Both the position numbers and the translations under genes were made by a program. The notes below the pieces were generated by a model, which had not been told where the DNA came from, made no database searches, and saw nothing but the letters and a program-made list of their open reading frames with translations. Below, in pieces: positions 34,188-43,600 of a stretch of 64,000 nucleotides of DNA (within the stretch, counting starts at the first letter, position 1; each line of letters opens with the position of its first letter). Source of the DNA: JAJDUF01 sp965214295 (GTDB taxonomy: Bacteria > Chloroflexota > UBA11872 > UBA12225 > JAJDUF01); the NCBI GenBank assembly GCA_965214295.1, contig OZ243944.1, forward strand, positions 1,240,001 through 1,304,000. Reading direction: 5' to 3'.

Positions 34188-34982
34188 GTGACGGTCTTGG
34201 CGCTCGCGTCGTTGCTGGACCTTGCCTTGTTCGCGGCGCTAGGGTTTGTCGCCGGGGGGCTGAACGGTCTGCTGGGGATTGGTGGCGGTATCCTGCTCAT
34301 TCCCTTGCTGATCTACGTTGGGGACGTGGATATCCACCTCGCAGCGGGCATGACGGCCGTGCAGGGAGTCGTCAGCGGCGCCACGGGCGCGCTGGTACAC
34401 GGCCGGCGCACACCCGTTGACGTGCCGGTTGGCCTGGTCATCGGCACTACCGGCATCGTCGCGGCAGTCACCACCGCACTGTTCTCCGAGCATATTCCGT
34501 CGCTTGTCCTCACGCTGTTCTACTTGACGATGGTGGTCGGCGCCCTCGTACTGGTTTTGCTGCCCCGTGCCAAAGATGGCGAGCAGCGGGAAAAGCTGCA
34601 CGGTCTCGAACGTTGGCTCTGGTGCGTCGGCATTGGGGTCGTAGGTGGCATCCTGACCGGGCTGGTGGGAGCAGGCGCCGGCTTTGTCGCGGTGCCGTTG
34701 ATGCTCCGCCTGCTGGCCATGCCGCTGCGCGTAGTCATCGGGACCTCCCTGGTCATCATTCTGATTGCCTCGGGTGCCGCGGCGGTCGGCAAGGCGCTGA
34801 CGGATCAGGTGCCGCTGGTAGGTGCGCTGGGCGTGATGGCCGGCAGCCTCATCGGCGCACACGCCGGATCGCGGTTCAGTCAGCGTGCCAGCCCCCGGCT
34901 GCTCCACTGGCTGCTGGTCGCGGTCCTGAGCCTCATCCTGGCACGGGTGCTCTGGGATGTCGTCCCCCTGCCCTGGCCGTAG
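34188..34982 (+). CDS. Sulfite exporter TauE/SafE family protein
   Basis: 264 residues, start GTG immediately after the rpiA stop. It has eight hydrophobic helices in two homologous halves: GFVAGGLNGLLGIGGGILLI and VVGGILTGLVGAGAGFVAVP, the G-rich motif of the family in each. Members export sulfite, sulfolactate or sulfoacetate or act as general anion channels. A link to the TsuA/TusA/rhodanese set is possible but the genes are 12 kb apart. Confidence 0.88.
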   Translation: MTVLALASLLDLALFAALGFVAGGLNGLLGIGGGILLIPLLIYVGDVDIHLAAGMTAVQGVVSGATGALVHGRRTPVDVPVGLVIGTTGIVAAVTTALFSEHIPSLVLTLFYLTMVVGALVLVLLPRAKDGEQREKLHGLERWLWCVGIGVVGGILTGLVGAGAGFVAVPLMLRLLAMPLRVVIGTSLVIILIASGAAAVGKALTDQVPLVGALGVMAGSLIGAHAGSRFSQRASPRLLHWLLVAVLSLILARVLWDVVPLPWP

Positions 34983-35090
34983 CCGGCGCGTCGCTGCGGC
35001 AGCACACCTATGGCACTATCGTAGTGGTCTTGTCAGCGAGTGCTACGACCGAGCTTGTGGCCAAATCGCGGCTCCGAGAGGGAGGGAGGC

Positions 35091-35261
35091 ATGAAGCGCA
35101 CCTTGACGACGAGCGTGTGGCGGGAGGGGGAGTGGTTTGTAGCGCAATGCTTGGAGGTGGATGTCGCGAGTCAGGGTGAGAGCGAAGCGGCGGCACTGCG
35201 GAACCTGCGGGAGGCGCTGGAGCTGCACTTCGAGCCGCCAGTGGCGACCATAAAGGGATGA
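35091..35261 (+). CDS. Small HicB-like (type II antitoxin) protein
   Basis: 56 residues from ATG 35091 with GGGAGGGAGG upstream. TTSVWREGEWFVAQCLEVDV followed by ASQGESEAAALRNLREALEL is the HicB-type fold (strands then helix) without a DNA-binding domain. The normal HicA partner is absent. Its stop overlaps the start of the nucleotidyltransferase gene (ATGA), so it is the first gene of a three-gene unit with MNT and HEPN. Confidence 0.8.
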   Translation: MKRTLTTSVWREGEWFVAQCLEVDVASQGESEAAALRNLREALELHFEPPVATIKG

Positions 35262-35599
35262 CCGGACCGATGAGCTTGACGGGTGACGAGCGAACGTGGC
35301 TGCGACGTTACAAGGCGGCGCTGGACGAGCAGTTTCCCGGCCTCATCGAAGAGCTGCTGCTCTACGGCTCCAAGGCGCGCGGCGACGATCACCCCGACAG
35401 CGATCTCGATATCCTCATCATCACCGGCGACACGGACTTCCAAACCCAGCATTCGATGCGCTGGGTCGGCTATACGCTGGCCGCAATGTCGAGCGCCCTC
35501 CCCTCGATCATGGTGTACACCCGTGCCGATTGGGAGCATCGGAGGTCTATCCGCCTCCCGCTGGTGCGGGAGGTAGAGCGCGATGGGGTGCCATTATGA
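35258..35599 (+). CDS. MNT-family nucleotidyltransferase antitoxin
   Basis: 113 residues. The minimal nucleotidyltransferase motif is GSKARGDDHPDSDLDILI: Gly37-Ser38 and Asp49/Asp51 of the GSx(10)DxD signature. In MNT/HEPN systems this enzyme adds AMP groups to the HEPN toxin or just binds it. Overlaps of 4 bp on both sides show coupling with the HicB-like gene and the HEPN gene. Confidence 0.88.
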   Translation: MTGPMSLTGDERTWLRRYKAALDEQFPGLIEELLLYGSKARGDDHPDSDLDILIITGDTDFQTQHSMRWVGYTLAAMSSALPSIMVYTRADWEHRRSIRLPLVREVERDGVPL

Positions 35600-36021
35600 A
35601 CAAAGAACTACTCTTGGGAGAGTGGTTGCGCGGGATATCTGCCTTGCGTGCAGCCCAGCCCCTCCTTGCTGATGGGCTGTATGCAGATTCGGTCTCGCGT
35701 GCCTATTACGCGATCATGCATGCTGCCAAAGCGGCGCTGTACGTGTTCGATGTGAGCGCCCGGAGCCATGATGCTGTCCGTCGCCTCTTTGGTCTTCATC
35801 TGATTCGATCAGGACAACTCGAACGGCAGTTGGCTACCTATCTGGCGCAGGGTGCTGACGACCGCCTAACGGCTGATTACGATGTAGAAGTTACATTCGG
35901 TCGAGAGCGAGCAACCTTGGAGTGTGAACGCGCCGAAGCGTTCCTACGGCGCATCCGCGAGTACCTGTTGGAGCAAGGCGTAGCCCCGACGAACCTGCCG
36001 CTGACTCCTCCTAAGCGATAG
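35596..36021 (+). CDS. HEPN-domain toxin
   Basis: 141 residues, ATG 35596 in the ATGA overlap with the MNT gene. SRAYYAIMHAAKAALYVF contains the HEPN RNase motif RX6H (Arg35-His42). The remaining helices (AVRRLFGLHLIRSGQLERQL, FGRERATLECERAEAFLRRI) complete the four-helix fold. It would cut RNA (tRNA in studied cases) when free of MNT. The RX6H motif is complete, so the toxin looks active. Confidence 0.85.
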   Translation: MNKELLLGEWLRGISALRAAQPLLADGLYADSVSRAYYAIMHAAKAALYVFDVSARSHDAVRRLFGLHLIRSGQLERQLATYLAQGADDRLTADYDVEVTFGRERATLECERAEAFLRRIREYLLEQGVAPTNLPLTPPKR

Positions 36022-36043
36022 TCGCCCGGTGGGCGGCGCCGCG

Positions 36044-37135
36044 TCACGCTTGCAGGTAGCGGGCCATGAAGTCGTAGGCCAGCCGACCGCTCCACTCGTG
36101 GCCGGCATCGAACTCGTCGCGCCAGAGGTGCTCCCGCACGCCCAGCAGCTCGTAGGCCCGTTCGAGGGTGGCGTGCGCGGTGCGACTGGCGGCGATGGGA
36201 AAGGTCTCGTCCCGGATACCGGCCTCGATCAGCAACGGACGCGGCGCGATCAGCGCGGTCACGTCGGGGAGGTCGGCCCAAGGGAGCAAGCCGGGGATGA
36301 ACTGGGCGCCGCAAAGCTGCCGATCCAGGGCGTAGACCTTGTAGGTATTGAGGTAGCCGCTGATGACCGTGGCCTTGATCCGGTCGTCGAGGGCGGACAG
36401 AAAGGCAGAGCGCGTGCCGCCGTAGGACAGCCCGGCGCAGCCGATGCGCTCCGGGTCAACATCGGGGCGTGACCGCAGCAAGTCAAGGCCGCGCTGGTCG
36501 TCGTAGACTGTGAGAGCGAGCAGCGTCCGGCCCAATAGCGCCGTCTTGTTGCCGCCCCGGTCACACTGATCCGCGCCGCCAGTGTCGGGCGGCAGACCGG
36601 GGCCGCCGCGGCGCTCGCCAAAGAGGCGGGCGTCGGGACAGAGCACCACATAGCCGCGACGGGCGAATTGCAGCCCGTAGGCGTAGTTGAGACGGGTGAT
36701 GGAGGCGCGTATCCGTGGATCGCCGTGATCCACGTCGGCAACGAGGTCTTTGCCGTAACGACTGCCGTGACCGTGCAGGGCAAGGACTGCCGGTAGTCGC
36801 TGCTGGGTTGGGGTACACGGTCGGAAGAGCCAGGCCGGGACCCACGTCTCCGGCTCCGACTGATAGACCACTTTCTCGCGGATGAGGCCATCGTCCGGTA
36901 GCTCGGCCGTCTCGATCACCTCCGGCGCCAAGGGACAGGGATCGGGGCGTGGCCCCGACAGCTCGCCAATCTTCGCCCGCAGACGCTCCTGCCAGTCGTG
37001 CCAACCGGCCTCATTGGTCGCGCGAAACCGTAGTGGTGGCGCTGGGAGCGCGGCATACTGCCGGTCTATCCAGGCTGCTAGCGAGAAATCGTAGGTTCGG
37101 CCGCTGGGTCCGGTGGCGGTCGTGGCTAGGGTCAT
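36044..37135 (-). CDS. Alpha/beta hydrolase (dienelactone hydrolase/acetyl xylan esterase-like)
   Basis: 363 residues. The nucleophile elbow is IGCAGLSYGGTRSAF, with Ser in GLSYGG; the catalytic Asp follows in RPLLIEAGIRDETFP and the His is in DAGHEWSG. An N-terminal region of about 110 residues precedes the core (WHDWQERLRAKIGELSG), as in Abhydrolase_7-type esterases. It has no signal peptide. It may deacetylate sugars, in keeping with the catabolic genes nearby, but the substrate is unknown. Confidence 0.82.
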   Translation of the reverse strand: MTLATTATGPSGRTYDFSLAAWIDRQYAALPAPPLRFRATNEAGWHDWQERLRAKIGELSGPRPDPCPLAPEVIETAELPDDGLIREKVVYQSEPETWVPAWLFRPCTPTQQRLPAVLALHGHGSRYGKDLVADVDHGDPRIRASITRLNYAYGLQFARRGYVVLCPDARLFGERRGGPGLPPDTGGADQCDRGGNKTALLGRTLLALTVYDDQRGLDLLRSRPDVDPERIGCAGLSYGGTRSAFLSALDDRIKATVISGYLNTYKVYALDRQLCGAQFIPGLLPWADLPDVTALIAPRPLLIEAGIRDETFPIAASRTAHATLERAYELLGVREHLWRDEFDAGHEWSGRLAYDFMARYLQA

Positions 37136-37350
37136 AGTGCCTCCTTAAGCCGCGAACATGGTGCTCCTCCGCAGTGTGGCACGCACGCGGCCCGGGAGCC
37201 AAGTCCGAGGGGGAGTGTGGAGCGGCTGGCCGCCGCTGGCCGGTGCTATACTGTTGGAGCGGCTGATGGCAGTTTCGGTCCGCGCCTTGGGCCTCGCGGC
37301 ACGGCCGGGCCGGACAGTTGAGGCGTAATCGACTCGAAAGGAGTGCCTGG

Positions 37351-37635
37351 GTGCAGTCAAGTCTAATCGGGAAGGTGCTGAAGGCGAGGCAGTACGCGCA
37401 AGAGCCAAAGCGGATCGAGATCGAGCAGCTGAGTCTTCGATTTCGCGGTGAGAACGGCGAGCACACGGTAACGTACGATGATCGTGCCTGGCATTGCACC
37501 TGTCATTTCTTTACCGGCTGGGGATTCTGCTGTCATACGATGGCCCTCGAACGCCTCCTCGGTGTGATGGTGCCGGTGAAATCCTCCTACCCCGAGGCTC
37601 TCCAGGGGGCGGAGGTGCTGATCCAGTCACCTTGA
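37351..37635 (+). CDS. SWIM zinc-finger protein
   Basis: 94 residues from GTG 37351, with AAAGGAG eight bases upstream. The SWIM motif is WHCTCHFFTGWGFCCHTMAL: CxC followed by CxH, which binds one zinc and takes part in DNA or protein contact. Such small SWIM proteins occur in Chloroflexota and Actinobacteria as single genes. It is divergent from the esterase gene. Function not known. Confidence 0.82.
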   Translation: MQSSLIGKVLKARQYAQEPKRIEIEQLSLRFRGENGEHTVTYDDRAWHCTCHFFTGWGFCCHTMALERLLGVMVPVKSSYPEALQGAEVLIQSP

Positions 37636-37825
37636 CGGTCGAGACACCCTCGTCTACCGAGCTGGCGTCGGTGGATGCCGCTCCCCTCTAGTTTTTCTGT
37701 GCGGTGGTAGCGCGGCTCCCGTGATCCGGGCCGGTTGCTCTCGTACACGCGGCGCGTGCCGCGCTCGACACCTCCGCACTGCCCTAGTCTTGGCCGATGG
37801 TTCCGGCGTGAGTATCCTCTAGGGG

Positions 37826-38473
37826 ATGGATAGACCGGACAGCGCCCGCTTGCCTGCCCGCCTGCCACCGGTACACGTTGCGGCCGAAGCTGCAGCCGAG
37901 CGACCGGCCGGTATTTCCGACGTGCAGGTCGTGCGCTCGGCACGCCGCAAACGCACGGTCAGCGCGCGGCTGGTGGGGGCGCGTCTCGTAGTGCGTATCC
38001 CGGCGACGATGAGCGTGGACGAGGAGCGGGAGGTCGTCGAACGCTTTGTCCGGCGCTTTCGAGCGCGCGCCGCGCCGGGCGACCAGCTTGATTCCGCGGC
38101 GCTGGCGCGGCGGGCGCAGGTGCTCAACCGGCGCTATTTCGGTGGCAAGCTGCGGATCGCTTCTATTCGCTACGTCACGAACCAGCAGCGGCGGTTTGGC
38201 AGCTGTAGCGTACACACGGGGCGGATACGGATTGCGGATCGTGTGGCAAAGCTGCCAACGTGGGTGCGCGACTACGTGCTGCTGCACGAGCTGGCGCATC
38301 TCGTGCAACCGAACCACTCGCCGGCCTTCTGGCGGATCGTGAATCGCTATCCGCTCACCGAGCGGGCGCGTGGCTATCTCATGGCCGTCGGTATGGAAGC
38401 GCTCGATGAGCAGTCACCCGACGAGCCGCCGTTGCCGGGTATGCGCGCCGACCATGGAGGGCCGGGCCAATGA
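37826..38473 (+). CDS. YgjP-like (SprT/WLM-type) metallopeptidase
   Basis: 215 residues. The zinc motif is LLHELAHLVQPNHSPAFW, an HExxH (HELAH) with a third His six residues on. The preceding ARRAQVLNRRYFGGKLRIAS and RRFGSCSVHTGRIRIADRVA are typical of the YgjP family. Its last four bases overlap smpB (ATGA), so it is cotranscribed with it. The protease target is unknown. Confidence 0.85.
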   Translation: MDRPDSARLPARLPPVHVAAEAAAERPAGISDVQVVRSARRKRTVSARLVGARLVVRIPATMSVDEEREVVERFVRRFRARAAPGDQLDSAALARRAQVLNRRYFGGKLRIASIRYVTNQQRRFGSCSVHTGRIRIADRVAKLPTWVRDYVLLHELAHLVQPNHSPAFWRIVNRYPLTERARGYLMAVGMEALDEQSPDEPPLPGMRADHGGPGQ

Positions 38474-38964
38474 GTGCAGCGCGGCAGCGGGAAAAACGAG
38501 GTCACCAGGATAGCAATGCGCTCATCGCCAGGAATCGGCGTGCCTTCCACGACTATGCGTTCAGCGACCGCTACGAGGCCGGTATTGCGCTGCAAGGTAC
38601 CGAGATCAAATCCATCCGTGCCGGGCAGGTGAGCTTGCGGGAGGGCTACGTGCGTCTCGTAGACGGCGAGGCGTGGCTGGAGGGAGTGCATATCGCCCCC
38701 TATCTGGAGGGGAGCTACTACAATCACGATCCGACACGCCCCCGGCGACTGCTGCTGCACAAGTCCGAGCTGCGCCAGCTCGCGCAACAGACCGGCACCC
38801 GTGGCTACACCATTATCCCGTTGCGCCTGTACTACAAGCGGGGCCGGGTCAAGGTCGAGCTAGGCGTCGGTCGCGGCAAGCGCCAGTACGAGAAGCGGCA
38901 GACGCTCGCGGCCCGCGAAGCCCAGCGCGAGATGGATCGCGCCTTGCGCTCGCACGGGCGGTAG
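38470..38964 (+). CDS. smpB: SsrA-binding protein SmpB
   Basis: 164 residues. SmpB carries tmRNA into stalled ribosomes for trans-translation. Family motifs: NRRAFHDYAFSDRYEAGIAL, GTEIKSIRAGQVSLREGYVR, NHDPTRPRRLLLHKSELRQL, RGYTIIPLRLYYKRGRVKVE, LGVGRGKRQYEKR and the basic tail AAREAQREMDRAL. The ssrA (tmRNA) gene is not seen adjacent. It overlaps the peptidase gene upstream by 4 bp. Confidence 0.96.
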   Translation: MSAARQREKRGHQDSNALIARNRRAFHDYAFSDRYEAGIALQGTEIKSIRAGQVSLREGYVRLVDGEAWLEGVHIAPYLEGSYYNHDPTRPRRLLLHKSELRQLAQQTGTRGYTIIPLRLYYKRGRVKVELGVGRGKRQYEKRQTLAAREAQREMDRALRSHGR

Positions 38965-39154
38965 CCGTTATTAGCTGTCAGCAACCAGCCGTCAGCCGAG
39001 GGGCGTCATTGCGGCGCAAGCTGCAATCCAGGGCCGGATGCCTCACCTAGCCCTACAGCCAGACAGATAGTGTATGGTTAGGGGTGATGTGTCACAGCCG
39101 ATGGGAGTGGCCTGACGCGCCCGGTGCTGCTGACGCAGAGAGGTGAGGCCACGG

Positions 39155-39946
39155 ATGGCTAGGTTGCGTTTTCAGGTGCAGGGGGAACTGGGTAATATCA
39201 CCCTGGCCGGTTTTATGGGCCAGATCAACGATCATCTCCGGATGCTTCGAGAGTATGACCTTGCCATTTCTCGTGAGAAAAAGGCGAGTTTGGAGTGGCT
39301 GATTACCAATGTTTCGACAGGCAGTCTCATTATAGAAACGGAATCGCGTAGCCGTCTGGAAGAGAAAAACTTCGGCCCGGAGGTAGCCAAGGTCTATGTG
39401 GCTGGTTGGGACCGTATTGAGCATAAAGGGTTGAGTCCGGCTTATCTCACCGAACCGGGTATGAAAGCTGCTCGGCGGATTGTCCGGCGAATTGGGAAAG
39501 ATGGTATAGAGGGTATCGTTGTTTCGGGGCCTGAGCAGTCTGTCACCATCTCCCCAAAGGCTTCTGCACACATGGATCAATTGATCCCGGTGAAATATCG
39601 GTCTCTCGGCTCGGCGGAGGGAACACTGGAGACTATTTCGATCCATCGTGGCTCTCGGTTTACGATCTACCACAGCCGCACCAAGAAGGCGATCCGTTGT
39701 GACATCCCGGCGGTGGAAGAGCAACTGCTTAACTACGCGAAAGAGGCCCTCGGTCGGCGGGTACATGCGAGTGGCCGCTTGGAGAGAAATGCCCGCGGCG
39801 AGCCGATACGGATCAAGGCCGAACGACTGCGTATCCTCCGCGAACGAGAGGAGCTACCCACCATAGCGGAGCTTGGTGGCAAGTACCCGGATTTTACCGG
39901 GGGACTCACTACCGAGGAATACATCAGGAGTCTTCGCGATGGCTGA
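39155..39946 (+). CDS. Unrecognised 263-residue partner of a PIN-domain gene
   Basis: 263 residues, ATG 39155 with AGAGAGGTGAGG upstream. No family recognised. The first half is a mixed domain with LRFQVQGELGNITLAGFMGQ and TNVSTGSLIIETESRSRLEE; the middle has GLSPAYLTEPGMKAARRIVR; the last third (VEEQLLNYAKEALGRRVHAS) ends in an acidic helix (GGLTTEEYIRSLRDG). It overlaps the PIN gene by 8 bp, so it is very likely its partner. Its composition is near 53% GC, below the surrounding chromosome, as for a transferred unit. Confidence 0.6.
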   Translation: MARLRFQVQGELGNITLAGFMGQINDHLRMLREYDLAISREKKASLEWLITNVSTGSLIIETESRSRLEEKNFGPEVAKVYVAGWDRIEHKGLSPAYLTEPGMKAARRIVRRIGKDGIEGIVVSGPEQSVTISPKASAHMDQLIPVKYRSLGSAEGTLETISIHRGSRFTIYHSRTKKAIRCDIPAVEEQLLNYAKEALGRRVHASGRLERNARGEPIRIKAERLRILREREELPTIAELGGKYPDFTGGLTTEEYIRSLRDG

Positions 39947-40427
39947 TCAATATACAAAGCCTTACTTGGACTCCTCAGTCTTTATCGGTTGGCTGAAAGG
40001 AGAAGTTAGCAACGGTGTTGACCGTAAGAAGATCGCAGAGCATATTCTCATCCGCGCTGGGAATGGAGACTTCATGATCCATATCTCTGCGCTGACTCTT
40101 GCCGAAGTTCATAAGAAACGAGGACATGGACGGCTTACCGAGAATGAAGACGAAGAAATACTTGCTTTCTTCGAAAATAGTTTCATTGTCGTGACTGACG
40201 TAGATCGGCAGATCGGAGAGCAGGCCAATAGCTTCTGTCGAGAGTACGGGCTGTCACCTGCTGATGCTATCCATTTAGCCTGTGCCCTGCGTGCCGGCTG
40301 TGATGTCCTCCTTGCGTGGGATAAGAAGCTGGTAGCGGTCAAGCATCCGCACATCCGCTGTGAGCGACCGCAGATGCTAGGGCAGCTATCGTTACCAACC
40401 GATGACGAGGGTGTACGGGAGAGGTAG
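39939..40427 (+). CDS. PIN-domain ribonuclease (VapC-like toxin)
   Basis: 162 residues from ATG 39939. All four acidic positions of the PIN active site are present: Asp11 (KPYLDSSVFIGWL), Glu56 (LTLAEVHKK), Asp109 (GLSPADAIHLACAL) and Asp128 (LLAWDKKL). VapC-type PIN proteins cleave tRNA or rRNA. Here the upstream partner is a 263-residue protein in place of a small AbrB or RHH antitoxin, which is unusual. Confidence 0.85.
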   Translation: MADQYTKPYLDSSVFIGWLKGEVSNGVDRKKIAEHILIRAGNGDFMIHISALTLAEVHKKRGHGRLTENEDEEILAFFENSFIVVTDVDRQIGEQANSFCREYGLSPADAIHLACALRAGCDVLLAWDKKLVAVKHPHIRCERPQMLGQLSLPTDDEGVRER

Positions 40428-40503
40428 TAGCATGCTCCCTCGCTCCACAGGGGGACGTGGATTCCGGCCCGCGCCGGAATGATGGGAGTGATGCTCGCCG
40501 CTG

Positions 40504-40603
40504 TTTTGTCTGTATCAGGATTTTCAGGATTAGATGATGGGCAGGATATACGGCCCTCCATTCTGTGTATCTCCTCATCCTGATAATCTTGATGCAGACA
40601 AAA
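40504..40603. repeat. Imperfect 27-bp inverted repeat of the TCAGGATT family
   Basis: Arms 40504-40530 (TTTTGTCTGTATCAGGAT and on) and 40577-40603 pair at about 24 of 27 positions with a 46-base loop. It sits between the PIN operon and the convergent restriction-enzyme gene and could end both transcripts. Similar single arms (TCAGGATTT.CAGGAT) lie near 25643 and 29970. Confidence 0.55.
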
Positions 40604-40611
40604 GTGGCAGA

Positions 40612-43600
40612 TTAAGGTAGGGGCCAGGTGGGGATGGCGGCGTCGATCTCGGCCATCAGGCGGATGGTCTCCTGCAAAGCCGTGACGATCCGTCCGTAGT
40701 GCTCGATGTCGTCGTATCTGAGGGTGCGACCGCGCCGATCTTTGAGCCACTTGTCGCATACTTGGTAGCCGCCGACGTGGAACGCCCACACCTCCGGCGG
40801 TATGCCCTCGAAATACTGTCCCTGCTTACCGCGACGTGCCCCGGCGCGGCTGATGTAGACGCGCCCGGCCGTGAGCGGCTTTCCTGTGGTCGGGTCCGGC
40901 TCGCCCGGCGCTAGGTAGCGCGGGTGGCCCTTTTCGACCAGGTGCTCGCCGGGCACCGGGTACTGCACCGTGCCGGTGGCGAGGGCCGGCGCTTCCAGCA
41001 GGTGGTAGGCGACGAGCGCGGCGCCTTTGGCGGCCAGGGTGCGGAAGAGGGCGCGGTCGCGCGTGAGCGGGACGCGGGGGAAATCTATGCGGAGGAACTC
41101 GGCATAGCGGCTGCGATACGTGGGGGCGTGCAGCACGGCATAGATGTAGTGGAACAGGTCCTCCGGGGTGATCTCGAACGGGTCGTCGGCATGACGAATG
41201 CCTGGATTGCGGCTTGCGCCGCAATGACGGGGGGCTGCAACTAATCCGGCCGGCTTGTGCTCCGGGCGCCCGTCCGCAATCCACTGCCCGTTCAGCCGGT
41301 CGCACACGTCCCGCACGAATGCCGGGCTGAAGTTCGGCGAGCGTTTTCCTTGACTGGCTCCTTCTTCAGGCAAGCGCCTCTGTCCATCCTCTCTCTCATC
41401 CGGCTCAGGGTAGAGATACAGCGGGAAAACACTGGAGCCATCCTTGATCTCTACGAAAACCGCCGGCGTCGGTGCGTTAGCAACGACCGCGTGTTCCCAG
41501 AAAGGCAGCCTCGTCTGGCGTACCGTGTTCAGGGAAAGATTCCGTTGAAGCATGTGTTGTTGCAATTCTGGCCGCGGACGGTCCATCGCTACTGTGCTGA
41601 AGTAACACGAACGCCAGTCGAACGGGCGGTAAAGACAGTGAGTCAACCACTGCTGCCAGTTATCGTCATTCTGTAGCCGTTTTCGAGCAGCTGGTAGCTG
41701 CCAACTACTATTATCGCGCAATCCATAGGTATCCCGAAGATCATTGTCAGTGCGGGTCGGATTACGCAGGTCGGCGACGCGAGCTTGTATCGTGGCATCA
41801 TCGAAGGCGATAGCGAATTTGTCACGGTGGCTCTGGAAGCCCAATACATTAACCGGCATGGCGTCGGTGATCTTCCAGCCGTGCTCGTACTCGGTACGGA
41901 GGTCTACGTTCTGGGGCACAAAGAGATAGAACGGCGATTGGGGGGCGAGCGTGGTCCAGTTGGTCATCTCGATGTCGGCCTGGGCCAGCCGGTTGTACTT
42001 CTCCTCGCGCTCGCCCCATAGGTCGGCGTGGTGGACCCGCGCCGGGCCGTCCTGCTCCGGCGCTTTCACAAAGAGGCCGATGGCGACGCCCTGCTCGATG
42101 TCGAACACGTTCTCATCCGGGCCGCCGTCGGGCGCTTGCTCCCGCTTGCGGGCGTTGCCGTGTAGGTCGAGCACGTAGATGTCGGTGAAGGTCTGCAGCA
42201 ACTGTTGGCGCATCCCCCGGAAGGTCGGGTTGTCCAGGTAGCCGTGGTTGGTGATGAACGCCAATATACCCGCGCCGGTTTGCTCGATCCGCCACTGACC
42301 AAAGCGGATGAACTTCACGTAGTCGTCTTGCAACCACTTGGGATTGCGCTCGCCGAGCGGCTGTCCATCCACCCGGTAGTATGTTTGGAGCTGATCGCCG
42401 ATCCAGGTCCGGACCCGGCGCGTGCGTTGTCTCGCTCCGGGCCGGCCCACACGCTCCATCCGCCAGCTGGCGTTCGCCGAGTGCCCGGCATACGGGGGAT
42501 TGCCGAGTACCACCATGATGGGGAGGTCGCGCTTCACGCGGACGGCTGCGTTGGCCTCGTCGGAGATAAAGCGGGCCAACAGCATGTCCGAGCGCCGCAC
42601 CGCCTCCTCCAAGGTATTGGTCAGGTAGACGCCGAGGCGGTCGTCGCCGGCAAAGTCGTAGGCCCAGGTGTCTCGGTCGTCCGACGGGAGGTCTTGGGCC
42701 GCGAGCTGCATGCCGAGCTTGAAGTGTGCGACGGCATACGCGCCCATCAGTAGCTCGAAACCGAACAGCCGGGGCAGCAGGTGCTCGCGGACAAAGCCGG
42801 ACCACATGCCGGCGTTGCCTTGCTGCCGGAACGAATCCCGGATGTGGTCCACGACGGCATAGAGGAAGGTGCCGGTGCCACAAGCCGGATCGAGCACCAG
42901 CACGCGCGGGTGTCCGTCCGCCGTGCGCGCCGTATCGGCGAGTCCCGCCGGGCACTTGAACCGTGTTTTGAGCAAGTGATCCACCGAGCGGACGATGTAG
43001 GAGACGACCGGCTCCGGCGTATAGTAGACGCCGCGCACTTTGCGTAGCCCGGCGTCATACGCTGCCAGAAATGTCTCGTAGAAGTGGATCATGGGGTCTT
43101 CACGCCCGCCGCGCCGGCCAAAGTCGGCGAGCACGGTTGCCATATCGGTGTCGGCGAGTAGCTGCGCCAGATCGTCGACAAAGCCGGCGTATGGCTCGTC
43201 GTCCAGCGCCGTGCCGGTGATCGTGTCGAAGAGGCGGCGCAGAAAGGGGTTGGTTTTGGGGATTTCCGCCGCTGCGCCCAGGCGTCGGAACGGCGCCGGC
43301 CCGGTATGGTTGCAGCGGGCCGCGAACAGCCCGTAGGCCAGTGTTTGGGCGAACATGTCGGCGAACTCCGGCGCCGTCTGGTTGGGCACCAGCGTTTGCT
43401 CGCAGGCCGAGCGTAGATCGCGCAGCAGGTCGGAGGCCTCGTCGTGCTCCAGGGCGCGAACGATCACGCTGCGGATCAGGTGGGTGAGGCGGGCCAGGCG
43501 CTCGGCCAGCTCCCGTGCGTCGTTGACCGGCTCCGGTGCATGGGCGAGGAAGGCTCGCAGTAGCTCGATGGCCTGTGACCGTTCCGCTGTCCTTGCCGGG

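Noticed and set aside
38965..39154. tmRNA (ssrA) gene next to smpB
   Set aside because: The space is under 200 bases and lacks the tRNA-like ends and tag reading frame; it holds a palindromic repeat.
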